NCBI GenBank assembly: GCA_023443225.1
Contig: JAEZVF010000044.1
Coordinates: 1 to 34,456, forward strand
DNA length: 34,456 nt
DNA from: Bacillota bacterium
GTDB taxonomy: Bacteria > Bacillota > Clostridia > Lachnospirales > Lachnospiraceae
Direction: 5' to 3'
Made by a program: the position numbers and the translations under genes. How positions within the stretch are numbered: position 1 is the stretch's first letter; each line of letters opens with the position of its first letter. Of this stretch, positions 24,695 to 32,670 are shown in pieces. Under the pieces are notes generated by a model. That model saw nothing but the letters and a program-made list of their open reading frames with translations, made no database searches and was not told where the DNA came from.

Positions 24695-24734
24695 TGTAAA
24701 TACACAATTCGGAGTGTAAATACACAATTCGGAG
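24695..24734. repeat. Exact tandem duplication of a 20-bp unit
   Basis: TGTAAATACACAATTCGGAG occurs twice head to tail (24695-24714, 24715-24734) and a third unit decays to TATAGA. It lies in the 3' untranslated part after the 29-codon ORF. There are no spacers, so it is not CRISPR. Confidence 0.9.
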
Positions 24735-24787
24735 TATAGATTGGATGGTTCAACTTAATATCAGTCATGGCATGTAATGAAAGCTAA

Positions 24788-24816
24788 TTGTTAATCGTTT
24801 TCTTGTATTTTATAAT
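24788..24816 (+). promoter_or_regulatory. Second promoter within the intergenic region (possible small-RNA promoter)
   Basis: TTGTTA (24788-24793) and perfect TATAAT (24811-24816), 17-nt spacing. The predicted transcript from about 24823 to the terminator at 24962 is about 140 nt and contains only an 8-codon ORF (ATG at 24844). Confidence 0.55.
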
Positions 24817-24917
24817 ATATATAATTAAGCAGGAATCAAATAAATGAAGTTCTCCGAGTATATGGTTTAAGTAGTAGTATTATTGTATATATATAATTGA
24901 ATATGGGATAAATGTAT

Positions 24918-24962
24918 GGGAGCTGTTCATAATGTGTATCATATGGACAGCTTCCATTTTTT
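24918..24962 (+). terminator. Rho-independent terminator in the intergenic region
   Basis: GGGAGCTGTTC (24918-24928) pairs with GGACAGCTTCC (24945-24955) around a 16-nt loop, followed by ATTTTTT. It closes the transcript(s) started at 24460 and 24788 and separates them from the ABC gene at 25105. Confidence 0.82.
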
Positions 24963-25104
24963 AGTACAAAAAAATACGGAAGCTTATAACTACATAGGTT
25001 TTTAAAGTTGACAGATATTTTAGCAATTTGTTTCTTTTTACTTGTTTTAATCATTACTGAATGGTAAGATATTTTGTATAAATAACACTTTAGGGGGTTG
25101 CATA

Positions 25105-25830
25105 ATGCTTCAATTACTTGATGTAAAGAAGTATTTTAAGAACAATAAGGCAGTAGATGGAATATCCTTTCAAGTAAATAAGGGGGAGGTCTTTGGCTTG
25201 ATTGGGGCAAATGGTGCTGGAAAGTCAACCACTATTTCTATGATAGCAACTATGTTGAAACCAGATAAAGGGGATATCTTGTTTCATGGACAAAGTTTAG
25301 TTCGTAACCCTAAAGTTATCCGTGAGCATCTTGGATATGTACCACAAGACATTGCATTGTATTCTTCTTTAACAGGCAAAGACAACCTTTTGTTCTGGGG
25401 TAATGCTTATCATGTATCCAAAAGCGTCCTTTCTGAAAGAATTGCAGAGGTATGTAATATCATTGGTTTTACCGAAGGTATGTTAAAACAAAAGGTAAGC
25501 AATTATTCGGGAGGAATGAAACGCCGATTAAACATCGGGGTTGCATTGCTGCATCGTCCAGAAATAGTTATTATGGACGAGCCTACAGTTGGCATTGATA
25601 TAGTTACAAGAAATCAAATTCTTGATGCCGTTAAAAGATTAAGCAGCCAAGGGACAACGATTATATATTGTGGACACTATATGGAAGAAGTAGAACGCAT
25701 CAGTGATACAATCTGCATGCTGGATAAGGGCAAGATTATGGTATGTGGTAATAAAGATAAATTACTTAGTGAAATGAAGGAAACAAAAACTTTAGAAAGT
25801 CTGTATTATCATATGTTGGGAGTATCATAA
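25105..25830 (+). CDS. ABC transporter ATP-binding protein (NatA/CcmA type), no permease nearby
   Basis: 241 residues, a single complete ABC domain: Walker A GANGAGKST (34-42), Q-loop in YVPQDIAL, signature YSGGMKRRL, Walker B IVIMDEP, H-loop CGHYMEE. The C-terminal short tail is like the drug/Na+ exporter type that pairs with ABC-2 permeases. No permease gene precedes or follows: the next gene 20 bp on encodes a TPR/AAA-like soluble protein. Ribosome site is GGGGG 7 nt before ATG. Either the permease is encoded elsewhere or the ATPase serves a non-transport role. Domain call is firm; role is open. Confidence 0.9.
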   Translation: MLQLLDVKKYFKNNKAVDGISFQVNKGEVFGLIGANGAGKSTTISMIATMLKPDKGDILFHGQSLVRNPKVIREHLGYVPQDIALYSSLTGKDNLLFWGNAYHVSKSVLSERIAEVCNIIGFTEGMLKQKVSNYSGGMKRRLNIGVALLHRPEIVIMDEPTVGIDIVTRNQILDAVKRLSSQGTTIIYCGHYMEEVERISDTICMLDKGKIMVCGNKDKLLSEMKETKTLESLYYHMLGVS

Positions 25831-25850
25831 ACTGACAGATGGGAGGAAGT

Positions 25851-27785
25851 ATGGAGAAATACGATAATATTGTTAAGATAGAAGAAATCAGAAGACTATC
25901 GGATAATAACCAATATGGAAAAGCGTTGGATATCTTGAATACCATGGATATCAATAAGATTAAAGCATTGACCGATTTAAGTATCATAGCGGATGTCTTA
26001 ACTCAAAATGAGCGTTATGATGACGCAAGGATGCTTCTAACCAAAATGTATACGAAGAGTAAAACAAGAAGAACGTTATATCAATTGGTTGAGCTATCGA
26101 TTAAATGTGGTAATGTATCAGATGCAGAAGAGTATCTAGAACTTTATATTAAGGCTGCACCTCAAGATTTTTACCGCTATATCTTCCGTTATTGTATTGA
26201 TAAAATAAGCGGTAAACCTTATGAAGCATTAATGACATCATTAGAGCAATTAAAAGAATATGAATACATAGAAAAATGGGCATATGAATTGGCAAAACTT
26301 TATCACAAAGCAGGAATGAAAGACATGTGTGTTCGTGAATGTAGTGATATAATCCTATGGTTTGGTGATGGTTTATATGTAGAAAAGGCCAAATTATTAA
26401 AGGGCTATTATGTAGGTGAAATCAATCCTATACATATGTTAAAAGCAAAAGAGAAAAGAGATGCTGAAAAGAAACTAGGACTAGATAAAACAAAAGACTA
26501 TAGTACTATGAAAGACCAAATCGATCAATTTCTTAAGGAAGAAGAAAAGGAAAAGGAAAGTCTTGAAGGTTCTTCAAATAAACAGGATGAAGAGTCTATC
26601 GAAGAGACACAAGAACTTGTAGAGGTAGAAGAACCTCTAGAGGCAGAAGATCTTGTAGAGGCGGAAGAATTTGAAGAGGCAGAAGGATTTGCAGAGGCAG
26701 AAGAACTTGTAGGAGCGGAAGAATTTGTAGAGGCAGAAGAACCTGTAGAGACAGAAGAACTTGTAGAGACAGAAGAGTATAAACTGGAAGATGAATTCTA
26801 TGAGGAAGAAAAATATGAAACAGTGGGGGATTCCATTGATCTAGAGAACCATGATATTCCAAAAGAAACAGATGAACAGCAACAGCATGAAGAATATGTA
26901 AAGTCAGAAGAAATTCTACATGAGACTCCAGATCAAACTATATTAGATAATTCTAATACAAGCATTCCTAATACAGAGAATATTACAACTAGCAAAGTAG
27001 AGCAGCTATATCAATATACCGGTATTGATTTTGAAAAGATATTTGGTTATTTTATAGAAATACCTTCCTTAAGGGATCAGATAGAAAACTGCTTAGAAAA
27101 CATGGTTAAGGACAATACTAGATTAAATATGTCTGTTTGTGGTGATAAAAAATCTGGGAAAACTGAACTGGGAAAACGATTTGCGAAAGCATATTATTGT
27201 TTAAAACAAATTAGTACAACTCGAGTTGCAAAGATAACCGCAATGAAATTGAATAAAATAAATATAGACCAGAAAAGCAAACAATTGGTAGATGGAACAT
27301 TGATCATTGAAGAAGTCGGATCACTAAATAGTGAAACAGTAGAAAAATTGCTGCATTTTATGTGGAAATTGGATGGTCGTCTAATTGTTATACTGGAAGA
27401 CAATGAACAGAAGATTTACCAATTATTTGAAAATTACCCCAAATTTGCATCTGAATTCAGAAATACGGTGATACTACCGCCCTTTACAAAACAGGACTAC
27501 ATTGGATTTATGACTTCTTATATAGCGGAAAATGAATACGGTTTTACAAATGAAGCAAAGACGACCATTTTTGGATACACTGACGCTATCGTCAGAACGA
27601 TAGAGCCTGAGAACCAATTTGAGGCAGTGATGAATTTAATAAAGAAGGTTAAAACTGCGGCAGATGAAAGAAATATAAAAGCATTATCGAACATTGTTGG
27701 AAGCAGAAACTTAAGTTCATCTGATTTTGTATTAATTAATGAAGAAGATATTCTAAAACTGGAGGTACCAGGCTATGGAAAGTGA
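25851..27785 (+). CDS. TPR-like protein with acidic repeat linker and AAA-like ATPase domain
   Basis: 644 residues from the ATG at 25851 (AGGA-rich site just upstream; an ATG at 25839 overlaps that site and is less likely). Three parts: an N-terminal helical-repeat region (about 1-190, TPR-like units YGKALDIL, YDDARMLL, VSDAEEYLEL); an acidic linker (about 235-375) dominated by EAEE/VEAEE repeats; and a C-terminal P-loop domain with Walker A GDKKSGKT (431-438) and Walker B-like LIIEEV. The last has features of CbxX/AAA modules, with a late helical lid. It may be a scaffold or remodelling ATPase; substrate unknown. It follows the lone ABC ATPase by 20 bp and overlaps the pyrophosphatase gene by 11 bp, so all three probably share a transcript. 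Confidence 0.85.
   Translation: MEKYDNIVKIEEIRRLSDNNQYGKALDILNTMDINKIKALTDLSIIADVLTQNERYDDARMLLTKMYTKSKTRRTLYQLVELSIKCGNVSDAEEYLELYIKAAPQDFYRYIFRYCIDKISGKPYEALMTSLEQLKEYEYIEKWAYELAKLYHKAGMKDMCVRECSDIILWFGDGLYVEKAKLLKGYYVGEINPIHMLKAKEKRDAEKKLGLDKTKDYSTMKDQIDQFLKEEEKEKESLEGSSNKQDEESIEETQELVEVEEPLEAEDLVEAEEFEEAEGFAEAEELVGAEEFVEAEEPVETEELVETEEYKLEDEFYEEEKYETVGDSIDLENHDIPKETDEQQQHEEYVKSEEILHETPDQTILDNSNTSIPNTENITTSKVEQLYQYTGIDFEKIFGYFIEIPSLRDQIENCLENMVKDNTRLNMSVCGDKKSGKTELGKRFAKAYYCLKQISTTRVAKITAMKLNKINIDQKSKQLVDGTLIIEEVGSLNSETVEKLLHFMWKLDGRLIVILEDNEQKIYQLFENYPKFASEFRNTVILPPFTKQDYIGFMTSYIAENEYGFTNEAKTTIFGYTDAIVRTIEPENQFEAVMNLIKKVKTAADERNIKALSNIVGSRNLSSSDFVLINEEDILKLEVPGYGK
26599..26790 (+). repeat. 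Degenerate tandem repeats coding an acidic EAEE-rich linker
   Basis: Units close to GTAGAGGCAGAAGAA with variable CTT/TTT/CCT codons recur about eleven times in frame, encoding (V/E)EAEE(L/F/P). The reverse strand of this tract reads as a Leu-rich open frame, which is a shadow. Confidence 0.85.
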
Positions 27786-29430
27786 AGTTTACGTTATCGG
27801 ACATATAAATCCTGATACCGATTCGATAGTTTCTGCAATTGCATATGCAGCACTTAAAAGTAAAATAACCGGAGAAAAGTACAAACCTAGGAGAGCTGGT
27901 CAAATTAATTCAGAGACCGCTTTTGTTTTGGAGCGGTTTGGTATAACGGCGCCAAAATACTTGCCGGATGTTAGGACACAGGTAAAAGATATTGAAATTA
28001 GACGAGTAAGTGGAGTGAATGGAGGAATATCTCTTAAAGCGGCATGGTCTAAGATGGGACAGAATAGTGTAATGACTTTACCAATTGTTGATAACAAGAA
28101 CAACCTGGAAGGCTTGATAACCATTGGTGATATTGCAAAATCTTATATGGATGTATATGACAGTCATATTTTGTCTACGGCGAATACTCCTGTAGGCAAC
28201 ATTATTGAGACTTTAGAAGGAGAACTTGTAGTAGGCGATCCAGATGCTTGCCTGTCGGAAGGTAAAGTATTGATTGCCGCAGCTAATCCAGATTTAATGG
28301 AGAATTATATAGAAAATGGCGACATTGTAATATTGGGCAACCGGTATGAATCTCAACTTTGCGCAATCGAAATGAATGCAAGGTGTATCATTGTTTGTGA
28401 CGGTGCTGATGTTTCCAAGACAATAACCAAACTTGCTTTAAATAATAAGTGTATTATTTTACGTACTCCATATGATACTTTTACAGTTGCTAGGTTAATT
28501 AATCAAAGTATTCCAATCAGTTTTTTCATGACGAACAATGAAATTATTTCATTTACAACGGAAGATTTCGTTGAAGAGGTAAGGGATGTCATGGCAAAAA
28601 AGAGACACCGTTACTTCCCTGTGTTAGATAAAAGTGGAGGTTACTGTGGAATGATTTCGAAGAGAAATCTCTTAGGTGCAAAGAAAAAGAACCTTATTTT
28701 AGTCGACCACAACGAAAAGTCACAAGCTGTTGACGGATTGGAAGATGCTGAAATACTGGAGATTATAGATCACCATCGCTTAGGAAGTTTAGAAACCATA
28801 AGTCCAGTGTATTTCCGTAATCAGCCCCTTGGATGCACTGCTACTATAATTTACCAGATGTATCTAGAAAACAACGTAGAGGTAGAGTCTAAAATTGCAG
28901 GATTGTTATGTTCTGCCATTTTATCTGACACCTTAATGTATCTTTCACCAACGTGTACGGGGATCGATAAGACTTCTTGCGAAGAACTTGCTAAAATAGC
29001 CAATATTGAAGTAGAGAGATATGCAAAAGAAATGTTTGCGGCAGGAAGCAATTTGAAATCAAAAACCCCAGAAGAAATATTTTATCAGGACTTTAAAAAA
29101 TTTATTGCTAATGATATAACGTTTGGTGTTAGTCAAATCAGTTCTATGAATCAGGATGAGTTAGAAGATATCAAAGATAAATTGGTGCCATACATGGAAA
29201 AAGCATATAATGACCATGGAGTAGCGATGATGTTTTTCATGCTTACCAATATATTGGAGGGCTCAACTGAGTTGCTTTATCAAGGCAATGGAGCAAAAGA
29301 ATTAATAATTAGTGCATTTAAATTGAATGAAGAGCAGTGCGCGGAAGAAATACATTTACAGGGAGTAGTATCAAGAAAAAAACAACTAATCCCTGCTCTA
29401 ATGATTTCTTTACAAGAAGACAATGCTTAA
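27775..29430 (+). CDS. ppaC: Family II (Mn-dependent) inorganic pyrophosphatase with CBS and DRTGG domains
   Basis: Hydrolyses PPi to 2 Pi. 551 residues, longer than the about 310 of simple family II enzymes because a regulatory insert splits the DHH domain. N-terminal metal motif GHINPDTDS gives His10, Asp14 and Asp16; the second half holds LVDHNEK and DHH (Asp332-His334), followed by a DHHA2 domain. The insert (about 72-300) contains a CBS half (VMTLPIVDNKNNLEGLITIGD), a DRTGG-like domain and the second CBS (RYFPVLDKSGGYCGMIS). In known CBS-PPases AMP/ADP inhibit and ATP/Ap4A activate. GGAGG lies 9 nt before the ATG, within the end of the upstream gene with which it overlaps by 11 bp. It uses the same PPi pool as the PPi-phosphofructokinase at 14839. 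Confidence 0.94.
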   Translation: MESEVYVIGHINPDTDSIVSAIAYAALKSKITGEKYKPRRAGQINSETAFVLERFGITAPKYLPDVRTQVKDIEIRRVSGVNGGISLKAAWSKMGQNSVMTLPIVDNKNNLEGLITIGDIAKSYMDVYDSHILSTANTPVGNIIETLEGELVVGDPDACLSEGKVLIAAANPDLMENYIENGDIVILGNRYESQLCAIEMNARCIIVCDGADVSKTITKLALNNKCIILRTPYDTFTVARLINQSIPISFFMTNNEIISFTTEDFVEEVRDVMAKKRHRYFPVLDKSGGYCGMISKRNLLGAKKKNLILVDHNEKSQAVDGLEDAEILEIIDHHRLGSLETISPVYFRNQPLGCTATIIYQMYLENNVEVESKIAGLLCSAILSDTLMYLSPTCTGIDKTSCEELAKIANIEVERYAKEMFAAGSNLKSKTPEEIFYQDFKKFIANDITFGVSQISSMNQDELEDIKDKLVPYMEKAYNDHGVAMMFFMLTNILEGSTELLYQGNGAKELIISAFKLNEEQCAEEIHLQGVVSRKKQLIPALMISLQEDNA

Positions 29431-29768
29431 TATTTAAATTGAATTTGAACTTCTTTTTTTAAACGCTGACCACCAGCGGATTTAACCTTTGTGGTGATTG
29501 TAAGTATGTAAGACTCATTTGGAGAATAAGCCTCTAAAGGTTCAATCTCTATATATTGATCTATGGAGTTATATCGAATTCGAGTTTTAAGCGGAACCTG
29601 ATTTAGTGAAGTAACATAAAGATTACGATTATTAACCGTTGAAGGACTTAAAGGCGCTGAGAATTTCACTCGCCAAACGAACTTCCCGGTTCGAAACTTT
29701 AGTGCTTGCTTTACTTTATCTTTTTCGTCTTCAGAAACCGATTCTATATTAATATATTTATTTTTCAT
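29427..29768 (-). CDS. Small protein with an SbsA/Big_5-like Ig fold
   Basis: 113 residues from the ATG at 29768, which has GGAGG 7 nt upstream; a GTG at 29774 would sit on the ribosome site itself. No signal peptide. The pattern KFVWRVKFSAPLSPSTVNNRNLYV followed by alternating short strands and AYSPNESYILTITTKVKSAGG resembles the bacterial Ig-like 'SbsA' domain, usually found in surface proteins but here free-standing and apparently cytoplasmic. Function unknown. Its stop overlaps the stop end of ppaC by 4 bp in a tail-to-tail arrangement, with no terminator between. Confidence 0.65.
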   Translation of the reverse strand: MKNKYINIESVSEDEKDKVKQALKFRTGKFVWRVKFSAPLSPSTVNNRNLYVTSLNQVPLKTRIRYNSIDQYIEIEPLEAYSPNESYILTITTKVKSAGGQRLKKEVQIQFKY

Positions 29769-29918
29769 TAACACACCTCCTCTTCTTGTTATATACGCAT
29801 ATATAATAAATATATCGAATTAAATCGAACTATTCTTAACCTATTATACTATAAATTCTAATATTAGGGTAGGGTAATTTATTGATATCATACAAATACT
29901 ATTAAGGAAGTAGATTGC

Positions 29919-30497
29919 ATGGAAAAAGTTTTTTGGAAGGCTGGTAATATGTTATATCCATTGCCGGCTGTAATGGTAAGCTGTCAGAGAAAAGGAGAAA
30001 AACCAAATATCATAACAGTAGCCTGGACAGGTACCGTATGTACGAATCCTGCAATGGTATACATCTCTGTAAGACCGGAACGGTATTCTTATGACATTAT
30101 AAAGGAATCCGGAGAATTTGTAATTAATTTAACTACAAAAAGCCTAGTAAAAGCTACCGATTATTGTGGTGTAAAGTCTGGTAGGGTTGTTGATAAGTTT
30201 AAGGAACTCAAATTAACGCCAATACCATCCAAAGCAATAGGTGTTCCCCTAATTGAGGAATCTCCTGTTAATATTGAATGTAAGGTAAAACAGATTCTAC
30301 CTTTAGGGTCACATCATATGTTTCTTGCAGAGGTGCTTGGAGTAAATGTGTCATCCAGTTATTTAAATAGTAAGGGTAAATTTGAATTTAACAAATCAGA
30401 ACCCATTGTGTATTCGCATGGAGAATACTATGATTTGAACCAATTACTCGGAACGTTTGGATTCAGTGTAAGGAAAAAAGGAAACAACAGGAAATAG
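29919..30497 (+). CDS. Flavin reductase family / flavoredoxin-like FMN-binding protein
   Basis: 192 residues. Split-barrel FMN-binding fold: start KVFWKAGNMLYPLPAVMVSC, then NIITVAWTGTVCTNPAMVYISVRPERYSYDII, which includes the conserved FMN phosphate-binding region, and VINLTTKSLVKATDYCG. Relatives shuttle electrons or reduce flavins in anaerobes. AGGAAG lies 8 nt before the ATG. No partner oxidoreductase is next to it, so the physiological role is open. Confidence 0.88.
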   Translation: MEKVFWKAGNMLYPLPAVMVSCQRKGEKPNIITVAWTGTVCTNPAMVYISVRPERYSYDIIKESGEFVINLTTKSLVKATDYCGVKSGRVVDKFKELKLTPIPSKAIGVPLIEESPVNIECKVKQILPLGSHHMFLAEVLGVNVSSSYLNSKGKFEFNKSEPIVYSHGEYYDLNQLLGTFGFSVRKKGNNRK

Positions 30498-30507
30498 CAA
30501 AAAAAAC

Positions 30508-30536
30508 TTGGCGTAGGTTATAAAAGGTGATATAAT
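30508..30536 (+). promoter_or_regulatory. Promoter of the shikimate-kinase-like gene
   Basis: TTGGCG (30508-30513) and perfect TATAAT (30531-30536) with a 17-nt spacer. The predicted transcript start near 30543 leaves no room for a ribosome site before ATG 30546, which favours the ATG at 30570. Confidence 0.65.
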
Positions 30537-30569
30537 CAGTGCATTATGTACGAAAGGATATTCTTATTT

Positions 30570-31094
30570 ATGAAGAATATAGTATTAATTGGAATGCCAG
30601 CTGCAGGTAAGAGCACGATTGGTGTAATTCTTGCAAAGGTATTAGGATTACGTTTTATGGATTCGGATTTACTGATACAGGAACAGGAGCGTTGTTTATT
30701 AAAAGACATCATTTCCAGAGACGGTATTGATGGTTTCCTGAAAATAGAAAATCAAGTGAATCGTGATATCAAAGCTCGGAATTCTGTGATTGCTACAGGT
30801 GGCAGCATAGTTTATGGTAAGGAAGCTATGGAGCATTTGCGAGAAATAGGCATCGTGGTATACCTCCGGTTAAGTTATGAAACAATCAATACTCGTCTTG
30901 GTAATATTAAACAAAGGGGAGTTGTACTTAGGGAAGGACAAAACTTGCGCTCCTTATATGAGGAACGGTGCCCTTTATATGAAAGATATGCTCATATTAT
31001 TATAGACAGTGAAGGCCTTGGAACAGAAGAGCTGATGGAGAAGATTGCTTTAGCAGTAGTAAATTATAACGTAAAGCATGGGACGGATTTCTAA
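30570..31094 (+). CDS. Shikimate-kinase-like P-loop kinase with altered substrate site
   Basis: 174 residues from ATG 30570, with AAAGGA (30553-30558) 11 nt before. P-loop GMPAAGKST (8-16) and the Mg site DSD (31-33) match AroK. The lid/adenine region REGQNLRSLYEERCPLYERYA keeps the conserved Arg of R-x-P-L-Y. But the shikimate-binding motif F-R-x-x-E reads F56-L57-K58-I59-E60, so the key Arg is Leu, and GGG reads GGS (77-79). So the kinase fold is firm while shikimate as substrate is doubtful. No other aromatic pathway gene is near; murA follows with its own promoter. Confidence 0.78.
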   Translation: MKNIVLIGMPAAGKSTIGVILAKVLGLRFMDSDLLIQEQERCLLKDIISRDGIDGFLKIENQVNRDIKARNSVIATGGSIVYGKEAMEHLREIGIVVYLRLSYETINTRLGNIKQRGVVLREGQNLRSLYEERCPLYERYAHIIIDSEGLGTEELMEKIALAVVNYNVKHGTDF

Positions 31095-31182
31095 TACATT
31101 TGAAATATGTTACAAAAAGGATTAGTAATTCATGTAATTAATGGAAATTTAATACAAACATGAGAGGCATATTAGAAAACAA

Positions 31183-31210
31183 TTTACAAATTTTGATTTT
31201 GTGGTATAAT
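31183..31210 (+). promoter_or_regulatory. Promoter of murA
   Basis: TTTACA (31183-31188) and perfect TATAAT (31205-31210) with 16-nt spacing, about 90 bp before the start codon. Confidence 0.65.
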
Positions 31211-31299
31211 CAAAGTAATGTTATAAATTTGACAAATAAGAAGAGAGATTTATGTGCAATTTGAACATATCTTTCTAATAGAATTAATAGAGGTGTGCA

Positions 31300-32598
31300 A
31301 TGGAGCAATATATAATAAAAGGCGGCAAAGCTTTACAGGGTGAAGTTACAATTGGCGGTGCTAAAAATGCAGCCTTAGGGATACTAGCGGCAGCCATTAT
31401 GACTGATGATACAGTAAGAGTTGAGAATCTTCCGGATATTCGTGATATCAAAGTACTTTTACAAGCGATTGAACAGATTGGTGCGAAAGTTGAGAGAATT
31501 GATGAGCATACCGTAGAAATCAACGGCAGTAATATCGACTCTATTAGTATAGATTATGAATTCATCCGTAAAATTCGTGCGTCTTACTATTTGCTGGGGG
31601 CATTACTGGGTAAGTATAAAAAAGCACAGGTCGCTTTACCAGGAGGATGCAATATAGGAAGCAGACCGATTGATCAGCATATTAAAGGATTTGAAGCATT
31701 AGGCGCATCTGTTAAAATAGAGCATGGTATGATAGAGGCAAATGCAGAAGTACTCCAGGGCAACCATGTATATTTGGATGTTGTGAGTGTAGGTGCTACA
31801 ATTAATATAATGCTAGCAGCGTGTCTTGCAGAAGGACAGACCATTTTGGAAAACTCTGCAAAGGAACCCCACATTGTTGATGTTGCCAACTTCTTGAACA
31901 GTATGGGAGCCAACATCAAAGGTGCAGGAACAGACGTTATTCGTATTAAAGGTGTAAAATCCTTAAAGGGAAGCGAGTATTCCATTATACCAGATCAAAT
32001 TGAAGCTGGAACCTTTATGTTTGCTGCAGCAGCAACCAAAGGAAATGTTTTAGTTAAGAACGTTATTCCAAAACACCTTGAGGCAATCACTGCAAAGCTA
32101 GAAGAGCTTGGAGTAACCGTAGAAGAATTTGATGATGCAGTACGCGTAATTAGCACAAAACGGCTTGGACATACTCATGTTAAGACTTTACCATATCCAG
32201 GATTTCCTACGGATATGCAGCCACAGATGAGTGCAGCATTGGTAACCTCTGAGGGAACCAGTATTGTAACAGAAAGTATATTTGAAAATCGTTTTAAATA
32301 TGTGGACGAGCTTGCAAGGATGGGCGCTAACATAAAAGTAGAAGGGAATACAGCAATTATTGATGGAGTCCGTACGTTAACCGGAGCTATCGTAAGTGCT
32401 CCTGATCTACGGGCTGGTGCAGCGTTAGTTATAGCTGGATTAGTTGCAGAAGGATTTACCATAGTTGAACAGGTAGAGTATATTGAACGTGGCTATGAGA
32501 ATTTTGAGCAAAAGATGCAAGGGCTTGGAGCTTCGATGGAGAAAATAGATATTGAAGATGAGAAAGCATTACAAAAATTTAAATTGAAGGTAAGCTGA
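31300..32598 (+). CDS. murA: UDP-N-acetylglucosamine 1-carboxyvinyltransferase
   Basis: First committed step of peptidoglycan synthesis: adds enolpyruvate from PEP to UDP-GlcNAc in the cytoplasm. 432 residues. Lys22 and Asn23 (GGAKNAAL) and the catalytic Cys117 (GGCNIGSRPID) are intact, so the enzyme keeps the Cys targeted by fosfomycin rather than the resistant Asp form. GAGG lies before the ATG. It has its own promoter and a terminator at 32612-32645. Firmicutes often have two murA copies; which one this is cannot be told here. Confidence 0.96.
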   Translation: MEQYIIKGGKALQGEVTIGGAKNAALGILAAAIMTDDTVRVENLPDIRDIKVLLQAIEQIGAKVERIDEHTVEINGSNIDSISIDYEFIRKIRASYYLLGALLGKYKKAQVALPGGCNIGSRPIDQHIKGFEALGASVKIEHGMIEANAEVLQGNHVYLDVVSVGATINIMLAACLAEGQTILENSAKEPHIVDVANFLNSMGANIKGAGTDVIRIKGVKSLKGSEYSIIPDQIEAGTFMFAAAATKGNVLVKNVIPKHLEAITAKLEELGVTVEEFDDAVRVISTKRLGHTHVKTLPYPGFPTDMQPQMSAALVTSEGTSIVTESIFENRFKYVDELARMGANIKVEGNTAIIDGVRTLTGAIVSAPDLRAGAALVIAGLVAEGFTIVEQVEYIERGYENFEQKMQGLGASMEKIDIEDEKALQKFKLKVS

Positions 32599-32611
32599 AA
32601 AGCTGTAAAAG

Positions 32612-32645
32612 ACAGGACCCCAATTCACACTGGCGGTCCTGTTTT
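32612..32645 (+). terminator. Terminator after murA
   Basis: ACAGGACC (32612-32619) pairs with GGTCCTGT (32634-32641), with an inner CCA/TGG, followed by TTTT. Confidence 0.85.
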
Positions 32646-32670
32646 ATAGAACTTTTATTGTAAGACATTG

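Noticed and set aside
24695..24734. Possible CRISPR repeat pair
   Set aside because: The two 20-bp units are directly adjacent with no spacer and no cas genes are near.
24836..25054. 72-codon minus-strand frame
   Set aside because: It crosses a clear terminator hairpin on the other strand, is rich in AT-driven residues (Tyr, Ile, Lys), and I see no ribosome site.
26596..26862. Leu-rich 88-codon open frame on the minus strand
   Set aside because: It is the mirror of the acidic EAEE-coding repeat tract of the plus-strand gene; GAAGAG/GCAGAA repeats read backward give Leu and Pro codons.
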